This document shows positions 52,904 through 60,000 of a stretch of 60,000 nucleotides of DNA, in pieces (the stretch's first letter is position 1; the number at the start of each line of letters is the position of its first letter). Position numbers and translations under genes: made by a program. Below the pieces are notes generated by a model. It was not told where the DNA came from. It saw nothing but the letters and a program-made list of their open reading frames with translations, and ran no database searches. Source of the stretch: Branchiostoma floridae (lineage: Eukaryota > Chordata > Leptocardii > Amphioxiformes > Branchiostomatidae); contig NW_023365729.1 of NCBI RefSeq assembly GCF_000003815.2, forward strand, positions 215,221 to 275,220. The letters are read 5' to 3'.

Positions 52904-55900
52904 CTAAACAACAACAATGACAGGGTTACTTGTGACAACACTAGTGGCCACACAAGTGTAAGTTACATGCACTTTGGGCCAGAATTGATAGGGGGCAATT
53001 TGAGTATGGTAGGTCAGATGATGAGTCGGAGGAATAGGTTTAAAATAACATTTTCTATTAAATGGTCAACTGTAGACTCTGTTCAATACAGGAATCAGGA
53101 AGGGACAATGGCTTACATAGGACAGACTGAGAACAGCTTACAAAAGTTTTAGCATCGTCGCTGACTCGCTGTTATCGAAGCTTTTATTTCACACTCTGAA
53201 GTGGCCACACAAGACTACGCTGCAGTGGCCACACAACTTGTCACAAGTGCCATGATTACAACTTACCTTCTTGGAATCATATCTGCATTGTTTTGGGGTT
53301 AAGCAGCAGGGAGAAAGTTTAACATGACTATCATGGAGACCAATCACAAGCCTCCATTCCCACTGGTTCAATGATACAGATCTGATGTGATGTCATAAGC
53401 ATGGGTAAATGAAAAATAAACCTATGCATTACTGATAACAAGTTTGTGTCAGTCTGAATTTGCTGTATGATCCTTACCTGTCCAAATGACCTCCTGGCAT
53501 GGTCAAATCCTTGGACTTGCAGCCGTTTCTTGACCACATCCAGAGGGTAGACGAGTGTTTTACTGACCACCCCAGACGCAGCCCCACACACCAGGGTCTT
53601 CACAGCACCTAGAATAGTAGAAAAAGAATTCTTTCACCTTCTAGTTTGGATGTACCAGACAGTTCCAAGGCTGCAGTACTATCATAGATTACTAGTTGGC
53701 GCTGCTGCACTGCAGATTTGCCAAATCTGCTTGATTGCTACAAGTACAAAGCTACTTACTTCAACACCAATACTGTATATAATCTGAAAACATTAAAATA
53801 AAAATTTCTGACATAAATAGTACTCAATAACAGCATGTTCACTGTTACAAATAATGTCACCCAGTTACAAAGTTCCCCATTCACTGCAAATGTCAAACTT
53901 GTATTACTACTAAGTACTATGCTACAGAATCGTTTTATCTGTGAATTTAAAACACTTGTGAAAACCTCCTTTCCCTCCTACCATGAAATGGAATCACTGC
54001 AAAAGTAAATGAATTTACAGTATTGACCACACAGGGAAAAACACAGGCCGTATCTCTCGTGAGTTTATGTTCTGAAGTGAGTGGTCGTTAAAAATTTGAT
54101 CTGTGTCACAGTGTGTGTACTTTTGTGTTGGAAGAAAAATTAGCATTGTACCAAAGTCCTTTACCTTTGTCAGATATGGACTGTGGAAGATATTCCCACG
54201 CTGAGGTGAACATGGCGAATGTAGCAAACTGGAAACCGGCGTACGGGAAAATCTGTACCAAGGTCGGACTCAGACCACGGTAGAACGCACGCGGCCCTCC
54301 CTCTCTCCACATGGAACTGATGGCCTGAGGTAGGCTACGGTACACCTAGGAATGAAACAATGTATTACTTCAACTGGACCATTATAAAAACAAGATAAAC
54401 ATCAACGACATTCGGGCTACTTTTCTAAAATATGTATGTCTGAAATGTTTGTTTGTTTATTCCTTATTTAATCAGGGTGAAAGCATGTCACCTTACAGTG
54501 TTTTTCAAAGCCCCTTTGGGGGAGAACTTGGCATGTCGATGTGTGAAGAAAGAATTGAATGAATTGAATAGAAAATGAGAAGTACTGCTGTACTACCACA
54601 GAAAGCCACTGGGAGGTCAAGACTTATCTTTTGCTTTGCCGACTTGCCACATACCAAATATTATAAAGATCCATCTGCAATTTCTCAAGTCCATGACAAT
54701 TATAATGCCACATGAAACGGGTACTTGGCACTGCAATGTCAATGCAATCACACACACTTGGTGTTACCTTTGGTTCTCCCTGAGATGAAAACCTCGTCCT
54801 GAGCACGTCTACTGGCTGACAGGCGCAGGTGGCCGCCATGGCTGACAAACCTCCGCACATGAAATGCAGGGCGGGCTTCCACAGACCGCTGCTGGCCTCC
54901 GGAGGGAGCTGTTCCCACGCCTGTTTGGTCAGCAGCTCAAAAACTGCAAACTGGGAGAAAAAGCACATTGTCAAGGAATGATCATGAGTGAATGATGGAT
55001 GGATGAATAGCTGAACCCTCTGTGCTGAACCATACCTGTACAGCAACATATGAGTGACAGCAGCTGACATACCTGTACAGCACCATATATGAATGACAGC
55101 AGCTATATTAGTTACCTGTACAGCACCATACATGAATTACAGCAGCTGTATTAGTTCCCTGTACAACAGCATATATGAGTGACAGCAGCTGACATACCTG
55201 TACAGCACCATATACAAGTGACAGCAGCTGACATACCTGTACAGCGCCATATACAAGTGACAGCAGCTGACATACCTGTACAGCGCCATATACAAGTGAC
55301 AGCAGCTGACATACCTGTACAGCACCATATACAAGTGACAGCAGCTGACATACCTGTACAGCGCCATATACAAGTGACAGCAGCTGACATACCTGTACAG
55401 CACCATATACAAGTGACAGCAGCTGACATACCTGTACAGCACCATATACAAGTGACAGCAGCTGACATACCTGTACAGCACCATATATGAGTGACAGCAG
55501 AGCTCTGTATTAGTTACCTGTACTGCACCATATATGAGTGACAGAAGCTGTATTAGTTACCTGTACTGCACCATATATGAGTGACAGCAGCTATATTAGT
55601 TACCTGTACAGCACCATATATGAGTGACAGCAGCTGTATTAGTTACCTGTACTGCACCATATATGAGTGACAGAAGCTGTATTAGTTACCTGTACAGCAC
55701 CATATATGAGTGACAGCAGCTATATTAGTTACCTGTACAGCACCATATATGAGAGACAGCAGCTATGCTGGGACATGTCCTTTCCAGAAGGCTGTTATCC
55801 CTTCCTCCCTGAACAGCGTGACCACAGCCTGCGGTATGCTCTGGTACTTCCCACCGTGCTGACTCTTCTTTATGGGTTCTACCTGAAGCTGAATGGACCA

Positions 55901-56354
55901 TTGAATATACTAGTAATGTTAACGTTAAATTTCCAAATCTGAAGTATTTTCTCTATGATACTTTTCAAACCAAACTACTAGTGCCCAGTAACGTTACTAT
56001 CCCAACATTCAGTACACAAAGTAAAACGTACTATAATTTTGACAAGTTGTAACAGTAACAGTTAGCTTTTATAACCAAATAACCATGTTTTTCGGCTGAT
56101 AAGCCTTTTGTAATTTCTACAAAGTAATGCAATACGGTGGCATTTCAACAGACTACATTTGAACCCAGTAGACAGATAAAATAATTTCTTCATCGATAGT
56201 ATGACTTCTGAGTATGTTTCCGTACCTGGAAGCGTATTTTGATGACGTCCAGCGGGTTGCAGGCTGCTCGGGTGAGGAAGCCGCTGACCCCGCCGGCCAC
56301 AGCGTACTCAGTCGCCGACAACTCTACCTTCTCCTGTGGGTCATATCCCACCAT
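52715..56354 (-). CDS. slc25a19: SLC25A19, mitochondrial thiamine pyrophosphate carrier (whole gene), with in-frame TAG in exon 2
   Basis: This is a mitochondrial inner-membrane carrier that, by family knowledge, imports thiamine pyrophosphate in exchange for nucleotides. Exons on the minus strand: 56354-56226, 55882-55733, 54950-54768, 54345-54165, 53608-53478, 52903-52715 (alternative last exon 50868-50680). The conceptual frame has 320 codons, the human length. All three carrier repeats are visible, with PLDVIK (34-39), PVDVLR (139-144) and PLDVVK (236-241). Matching second-half motifs are [20 protein letters not shown] and [10 protein letters not shown]. Codon 83 is TAG where the family has Gln in the AQ-[IL]-LS motif, so this haplotype may be a null allele or contain a sequence error. 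The gene is convergent with rbfox. Confidence 0.85.
52904..53477 (-). other. SLC25A19 intron 5
   Basis: Minus-strand intron from GTAAGG to TTTAG. The lower part belongs to the segmental duplication. Nothing else is recognised. Confidence 0.8.
53478..53608 (-). CDS. slc25a19: SLC25A19 exon 5 (third carrier repeat signature)
   Basis: It enters in phase 1 after ATTCTAG and ends CAG|GTAAGG. It encodes [20 protein letters not shown], then [20 protein letters not shown] and SFGQ. The PLDVVK signature belongs to the third repeat. GFxHAR-xFGQ is specific to the thiamine pyrophosphate carrier and supports the subfamily call. All positions are consistent with a functional carrier. Confidence 0.93.
53609..54164 (-). 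other. SLC25A19 intron 4
   Basis: Minus-strand intron from GTAAAG to TTCTAG. AT-rich, with no recognised element. Confidence 0.85.
54165..54345 (-). CDS. slc25a19: SLC25A19 exon 4 (second repeat, FYRGLSPTL and FPYAG)
   Basis: The acceptor is CATTCCTAG and the donor AAAG|GTAAAG (phase 1). The frame reads [20 protein letters not shown], then [20 protein letters not shown]. The GLxPTLxxIFPYAGxQF segment closely matches human SLC25A19. It is 181 nt. It starts with GTG because the exon joins AAG|GTG within the conserved GEPKV. Confidence 0.93.
54346..54767 (-). other. SLC25A19 intron 3
   Basis: Minus-strand intron (GTAACA to CCTAG). A short stretch at 54435-54530 with TTTGTTTATTCCTTATTTA resembles dispersed-repeat sequence. 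Nothing else is seen. Confidence 0.75.
54768..54950 (-). CDS. slc25a19: SLC25A19 exon 3 (second repeat signature PVDVLR)
   Basis: The acceptor is TTTTTCTCCCAG and the donor AAG|GTAACA; 183 nt, phase 0. The frame starts [20 protein letters not shown] and contains [20 protein letters not shown], then [23 protein letters not shown] and SQGEPK correspond to the human [10 protein letters not shown] and AQGEPK, which identifies the subfamily. Confidence 0.95.
54951..55732 (-). other. SLC25A19 intron 2, mostly minisatellite
   Basis: The intron begins with GTAACT just below exon 2 and is almost entirely filled by the repeat array described separately. Only about 80 bp near the exon 3 acceptor is outside the array. 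Confidence 0.8.
55034..55732 (-). repeat. Minisatellite derived from the SLC25A19 exon 2 / intron 2 junction (about 17 units)
   Basis: Units are 39 bp (GTATGTC type) in the middle and about 43 bp (GTAACTAATA type) nearer exon 2. On the minus strand each unit reads CAGCTGCTGTCACTTGTATA then TGGTGCTGTACAG and GTATGT or GTAACT. That is a copy of the exon 2 coding end (QLLSLxYGAVQ) plus its 5' splice site. The 39-bp units stay open in every frame, so the array produces long spurious frames. Central units are almost identical, so this part is recently amplified. Confidence 0.9.
55733..55882 (-). CDS. slc25a19: SLC25A19 exon 2, carrying an in-frame TAG
   Basis: The acceptor is CAGCTTCAG and the donor CAG|GTAACT; 150 nt, phase 0. 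The frame reads [20 protein letters not shown], then [19 protein letters not shown], a TAG, and [10 protein letters not shown]. The human carrier has GHVPAQILSIGYGAVQ, so TAG replaces a CAG by one transition. No alternative splice site avoids the stop. Some units of the adjacent array have the same TAGCTGCTGTC and others CAGCTGCTGTC. Possible explanations are conversion from the array, a polymorphism, or an assembly error. Confidence 0.85.
55883..56225 (-). other. SLC25A19 intron 1
   Basis: Minus-strand intron from GTACGG to TTCAG, AT-rich. Nothing recognised. Confidence 0.85.
56226..56354 (-). CDS. slc25a19: SLC25A19 exon 1 (start of carrier, first repeat signature)
   Basis: The first ATG of the frame is at 56354-56352 and begins [20 protein letters not shown], matching the human MVGYDP start exactly. 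It ends [20 protein letters not shown] then RFQ at CAG|GTACGG. The first signature is P34-L-D36-V-I-K39. There is no cleavable targeting signal, as usual for the family. The 5' UTR would continue upstream toward 56540. Confidence 0.93.
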
Positions 56355-56544
56355 TCTCCCGCCAGCCGTGCCGTACACTGTACCGGTTTGTTCCTGAGTC
56401 TAAAGGCTCGGCTGTGTCACATGTAACTCCAGTGTCCTTGTGTTTCCGGACAGGACTTTCATTGCGTAACGCTGACCTTTTTTTCGAGTATCGGTGTAGT
56501 CTCGCACCGATGTTTCAATGAGTTGTGTTCGCCGTGGAGCTTCA

Positions 56545-56558
56545 GCGCCCCCTAGCGA
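56545..56558. promoter_or_regulatory. CTCF-like motif near the SLC25A19 promoter
   Basis: GCGCCCCCTAGCGA matches the vertebrate CTCF core consensus at 12 of 14 positions. It sits about 190 bp upstream of the SLC25A19 start codon. A single motif match is weak evidence, and the binding preference in this organism is assumed. Confidence 0.3.
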
Positions 56559-56559
56559 C

Positions 56560-57490
56560 TAAAGAGAACATGGCACAACAAGTTAGATTTTCACGACCTG
56601 CCAAATGTGTGGTATTACAAAAATTCCTGCTAAGACTTTCACATGAAAAATCTGATTGAAATACTTGCTACTCTATAGTAAATGTAAACATACCAAATGT
56701 CAAAATGAAATGTTTGTGTTCAAACATACTGATACCTTCGACGCCAGATGGTGTAAACAGTGCCATTCCTAAATTGTACATAGGCTTTTCAATTCAACCA
56801 ATACCATTGTACAGTCCGTGCTTAGGTGTCTTAGGTCCGACTCATTTTACCACAATTCATTCTTCACCAATCTCTGACGGCGCCTCTGTACATAGCCATA
56901 ATATTTCCAGGATGTTTTAAAATGTTGTACATATTCTATGTTTTTCTTGTTTGTCCTTGTGTCCTATGATGGGCCAGTGAGAGCCTGAAATAAAGAAAGA
57001 ACAAATATAATCCATCCAGGCATTGTTGAATTATACTGGTATTCTACACACAAATACACAAACGCTACCCAAAATATAACGTTCTTGGTGAAGGTAATAA
57101 TTTACTCCACATATACTGATTTCTGCAAAGTTATAACGTAAAATATGTGTGCCTTCAAGATTAGCGAGAACAACGCATGGTAGGACCACTTTCTTCGCGG
57201 GATATGGGGACAGTATAGTGATTGCGGTTGTTGCATTAACCAACGAAAATGTCTTTGAATCAAGACGTGTATATACACAATGAATCTCTCTTGAAACGGA
57301 AAAAAAATAGAATGAAGATACTCGTGGAATTTCACTACGGGACCCATGTTGGTTACGGGAGCATGTAATGTTCCCATTTATGTAAATTAGGATAACGTTA
57401 CATTTGAGCAACGATATTCAGATGCCTTTCCAAATGAGTGTAAACTAGTAGAATATGGGAGAAAGGAGAAGAATACACGAGAAATTAAAT
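56560..57490. other. SLC25A19 upstream flank: no gene seen
   Basis: AT-rich DNA with unrecognised frames, including 126 aa on the minus strand (57031-57411). No TATA or repeated element is evident close to the gene. Confidence 0.5.
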
Positions 57491-57494
57491 AAAG

Positions 57495-57600
57495 CCACCT
57501 ACATCGGCTATATAATTTTTTTATATGCAGGAAAGCACCACTCCAGCCAGAGGGTCTGAGGAAGATGTCTGATAGGCATCGAAACGTAAGCTGATGAGAG
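57495..57600. mobile_element. Repeat fragment with hammerhead-like CTGAGGA...GAAA motif
   Basis: It shares CTACATCGGCTA, a GCAC-CACTCCAG string and a GAAGATGTCTGATAGGCATC-type motif with the element at 48987-49149. At 57556-57587 it reads CTGAGGA, a 6-bp stem GATGTC/GGCATC, then GAAAC. The function is unknown. Confidence 0.45.
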
Positions 57601-58620
57601 ACATTATAACTGTATATCCTGGTGAATATATAATTTTTGTTTGGCCATCAGGGAGGAAGTGTGGAAAAATTGCACATCATCTTACATCGAACCAATGTCC
57701 GCGTTGGAGATAACATGGCTCAATTGACGTTGAAAAGTTATGTAGAAAGAGGGGGTGGAGAGAAAGTGTGTGTGCATGCATTTCCAAGTAGAAGCAACAA
57801 AAGCCGTTTTGGACAAAATGAAATACTTGCCAAACAAAAGGATCAGATCCCTACGATTTTTTTCGTGGAAGGCTGGTCAATATTTATATTTGCACGCTTA
57901 TTGCAGTATGTCATCAGTACGTGATATGAAGACGAGATTACTTTTTTGCACAAGATTACAATGCTGATTACATTTACATGCAGGATTCTTTTGACAGATC
58001 GTTGATGCATTGGAAGGTTTATCTGGTCCATAATCCAGCGGTGTCTGTCACGGTGTGTCGGATCTATGGTTCAGTCCTCCGTCCCTAGCTCTTTATGTAT
58101 GTATGATACTATATTTTTGTACGTATACACAGTGCTACGTGCACTTTCCATATTTCCAATTTGAACAAATTTATATTCGTACATATGGTCGAATAGATAT
58201 AGGATTATATTGGATTATACACGAATCCAGATGGTTCGAGATACAATTTCTCAGAATGATGTTTCAATGTATACAGAAATATCACCATACTACTAATCTG
58301 TATTAGTCTACTGCGCTGGTTCAGGGAGAATAGTTTGCCTCAGGTTATTTGGCCACCAAATGGTTTCATAGGCGCGTGCAAGGTAATGCTAACCTTGTCG
58401 TGAACCGATTCCCCCCGTCCACCTACTTATTCCCTTTTGCCGAAGTCTAAGATAGGCTACCATACTACACTCATTTGGGCCTTAAGGGATTCCCTACCAG
58501 GATAAAGGTTTTACGAGACATGAGGAGAGGATTGCTTGTTTGTTTGTTTGTTTATTATTCCAGGGATTTATGCTTGGTATCAATTTTTCACACATCTCTG
58601 TCATGGTATGGAACAGACCA
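57601..58620. other. Intergenic DNA: no gene seen
   Basis: AT-rich DNA with short unrecognised frames (95 aa at 57637, 83 aa at 58055). A TTTG tetranucleotide run lies near 58535-58550. Confidence 0.5.
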
Positions 58621-58624
58621 CGTG

Positions 58625-58885
58625 AAGCAACTGCAGAATGTGTTTTTTAAACACACAGAAAGGGCTACATATTTTATCTGGTTTTACCGTGACATTTGTG
58701 GAGGGATTAACATAAAAAGGATGTCAACCCGGAGACCACAGATACATGATGCAGCTCTACAATGTGTTTTTTAAACACACAGAAAGGACTATTTTTTTAT
58801 TTATTTATCTAGTTTAACCACATTTGTGGAAGGATTAATATGACAGGTGACTATCACCTTTTCAAGATGTCAACCCGGAGACCAG
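58625..58885. repeat. Tandem duplication of about 125 bp
   Basis: The phrases AATGTGTTTTTTAAACACAC, then AGAAAGG, ACATTTGTGGA, GGATTAA and ATGTCAACCCGGAGACCA, occur in the same order in two adjacent copies (about 58637-58740 and 58761-58885). The TTTTTTAAACACAC segment is partly palindromic. Confidence 0.75.
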
Positions 58886-58959
58886 CTGTAAGGTTTTGAT
58901 CCACTCACACCGGGAAGGACCCCTACTCTTTTCGATAAGTGTGATGAGTTCTTTAAAGT

Positions 58960-59165
58960 TCTTGAGGTGTGGCTCTCCCAAGTACAGGACCTCTGGTGCG
59001 GCCCTGGGCCGACGTTAGGTTCTCATTTACACCTGAGTGAAGTGAGGAAAGTCGTGTCAAGTGCCTTTCCCAATGGCACAACATCGGGGCACATCAGCGG
59101 TTTGAACCCAGGACCTCTGGGGTTTGGACCAAAGATCTTACCGATTGCGCCACACGCTCTAGGGA
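58960..59165 (-). mobile_element. tRNA-derived SINE-like element
   Basis: On the minus strand there is a good box A (TGGCGCAATCGG, 59152-59141). A box B-like GGTTCAAACC (59108-59099) lies 32 nt further on, which is tRNA-like spacing for an RNA polymerase III promoter. The downstream body (minus strand) includes GGCACTTGACACGACTTTCC and CACTCAGGTGTAAATGAGAA. This is dispersed-repeat style sequence. It does not fold as an intact tRNA gene, and the 3' limit is uncertain. Confidence 0.5.
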
Positions 59166-59229
59166 ACGCTTTTAGATAAAGTTGTCTGACCTTTACCTTA
59201 TTTGAGCTTCTCATGAATGAATCAAACAA

Positions 59230-60000
59230 ACACTATATTGAATCACGTGTCCTAGAAGTACCCTGGTAAAATAGATGAAACTGAAAGATAAAGTAAGTGA
59301 TCAGTTATACAGTTTTTATTTACAACTCATGTGCAATACATACCCTTATTCTTTTTTTGTTCCATAAACACAGCTTACTTGTAAAAGGTAACGAGTTTTC
59401 TATTTCACTCCAAAATCGTACACATTCCATTCAACATGAATCTGGCAAAGTGATCGACTGATATAATAGATAAATGTATAGTAAATGCTACAGTTTCTGC
59501 TTGCAGCTATATCAGAGCTTCAATACATAGACATTGGTTGTGCAAAGCTCTAAATAAGGGGCTTACTTTCCAAACCATATTCACCACACCCAGACTCCCC
59601 AGTGATTCATTCACTATATGCGCCTGAAAATATACTAGAATTTTTTTTATAATGTATGTCTTCTAACATCAAACACATCGCTCTTACCACATAAAGTTGG
59701 TTACATTTATAAACACTTCTATTCGGCTTCAACAGGTATTTTTCAACAGATTATGAAGAAAGACGAATATTCGTTGGATGTCAAAATACAAACACACATA
59801 ACACAGTAACAGTCCACTAACCATTACGCAAAATGTACAATTACATTGGCGATCATATATATATATGTACAAAGATACAATATCATATCACATCATGATA
59901 GAATTGTTTCGTAACGCATTTCTTCTATCAAACACATCGCTCTTAACACATATGTTTGGTTACATTTATAAACACTTCTATTCGACTTCAACAGGAATTT
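59230..60000. other. Right end of window: AT-rich, partial direct repeat, no gene seen
   Basis: A minus-strand AATAAA (TTTATT at 59315-59320) could end a minus-strand gene lying outside the window. Two copies of a segment beginning ATCAAACACATCGCTCTTA and containing GTTACATTTATAAACACTTC (from about 59668 and 59928) are about 260 bp apart. The second copy runs off the window end. Confidence 0.5.

Larger units (their letters stand above)
52099..53065 (-). repeat. Proximal copy of segmental duplication carrying the SLC25A19 terminal exon
   Basis: It aligns with 49214-51130 after removal of the element inserted there. It includes exon 6a, its downstream flank with a candidate poly(A) signal, and about 150 bp of intron 5. 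Coding identity between the two exon copies is roughly 90 percent by eye. Confidence 0.85.

Noticed and set aside
55137-55484. Long repetitive open frames ([26 protein letters not shown] types) on both strands.
   Set aside because: They are read-through of a 39-bp (13-codon) minisatellite inside SLC25A19 intron 2. All frames are open because the unit lacks stops, so this is not a repeat protein.
55034-55732. Regularly spaced repeats that could suggest a CRISPR array.
   Set aside because: There are no unique spacers, the units are contiguous, and the unit is derived from the neighbouring exon in an animal gene.
57031-57411. 126-codon - strand frame upstream of SLC25A19.
   Set aside because: Unrecognised, with overlapping alternatives in another frame on the same strand. 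No gene context was found.
59099-59152. tRNA gene on the minus strand, suggested by box A and box B.
   Set aside because: No acceptor stem or anticodon arm could be folded convincingly. The sequence fits a tRNA-derived SINE head better.

Overview
The window is AT-rich, intron-rich animal DNA dense in short inverted-repeat elements. The two recognisable genes, their intron positions and the repeat content suggest a cephalochordate (amphioxus, Branchiostoma). That assignment is inference; the sequence alone proves only an intron-rich metazoan. No rRNA, tRNA gene, CRISPR array or viral gene was recognised.

Layout. (1) About 1-1240: repeat-rich upstream DNA. (2) 1245-43784, + strand: an RBFOX (Fox-1) splicing-factor gene. 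A GC box and TATA-like promoter precede a likely first coding exon (1790-2008). A 28.7 kb first intron follows, full of transposon remnants, then ten exons from 30675 to 43784. These encode the whole RRM and the Gly/Tyr/Pro-rich C-terminus ending RGGYSRFAPY. Poly(A) signals lie at 44552 and 48329. (3) About 44.6-49.2 kb: convergent intergenic or long 3' UTR DNA. (4) 50680-56354, - strand: SLC25A19, the mitochondrial thiamine pyrophosphate carrier. Five upstream exons plus one of two duplicated terminal exons give a 320-codon frame. (5) 56.4-60 kb: repeat-rich DNA with a tRNA-derived SINE-like element and tandem duplications, and no recognisable gene.

Most notable observations. (a) The 93-nt RRM exon of rbfox is the size of the vertebrate exon that RBFOX proteins skip to regulate themselves. 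It has five TGCATG motifs within 190 nt upstream, and a sixth overlaps its 5' splice site. (b) TGCATG clusters also flank rbfox exons 6 and 10, both of which have alternative in-frame splice sites, including two GC-AG candidates. (c) SLC25A19 has a duplicated terminal exon, both copies open and both with acceptors. Its intron 2 carries a 17-unit minisatellite that is an amplified copy of the exon 2 end plus 5' splice site. Exon 2 also has an in-frame TAG where the family has Gln, and the same TAG variant occurs in array units.

How the genes relate: they are convergent and functionally unrelated (nuclear splicing control versus mitochondrial cofactor import). All gene models are conceptual, built from homology, reading frame and splice-site logic, with no transcript evidence.
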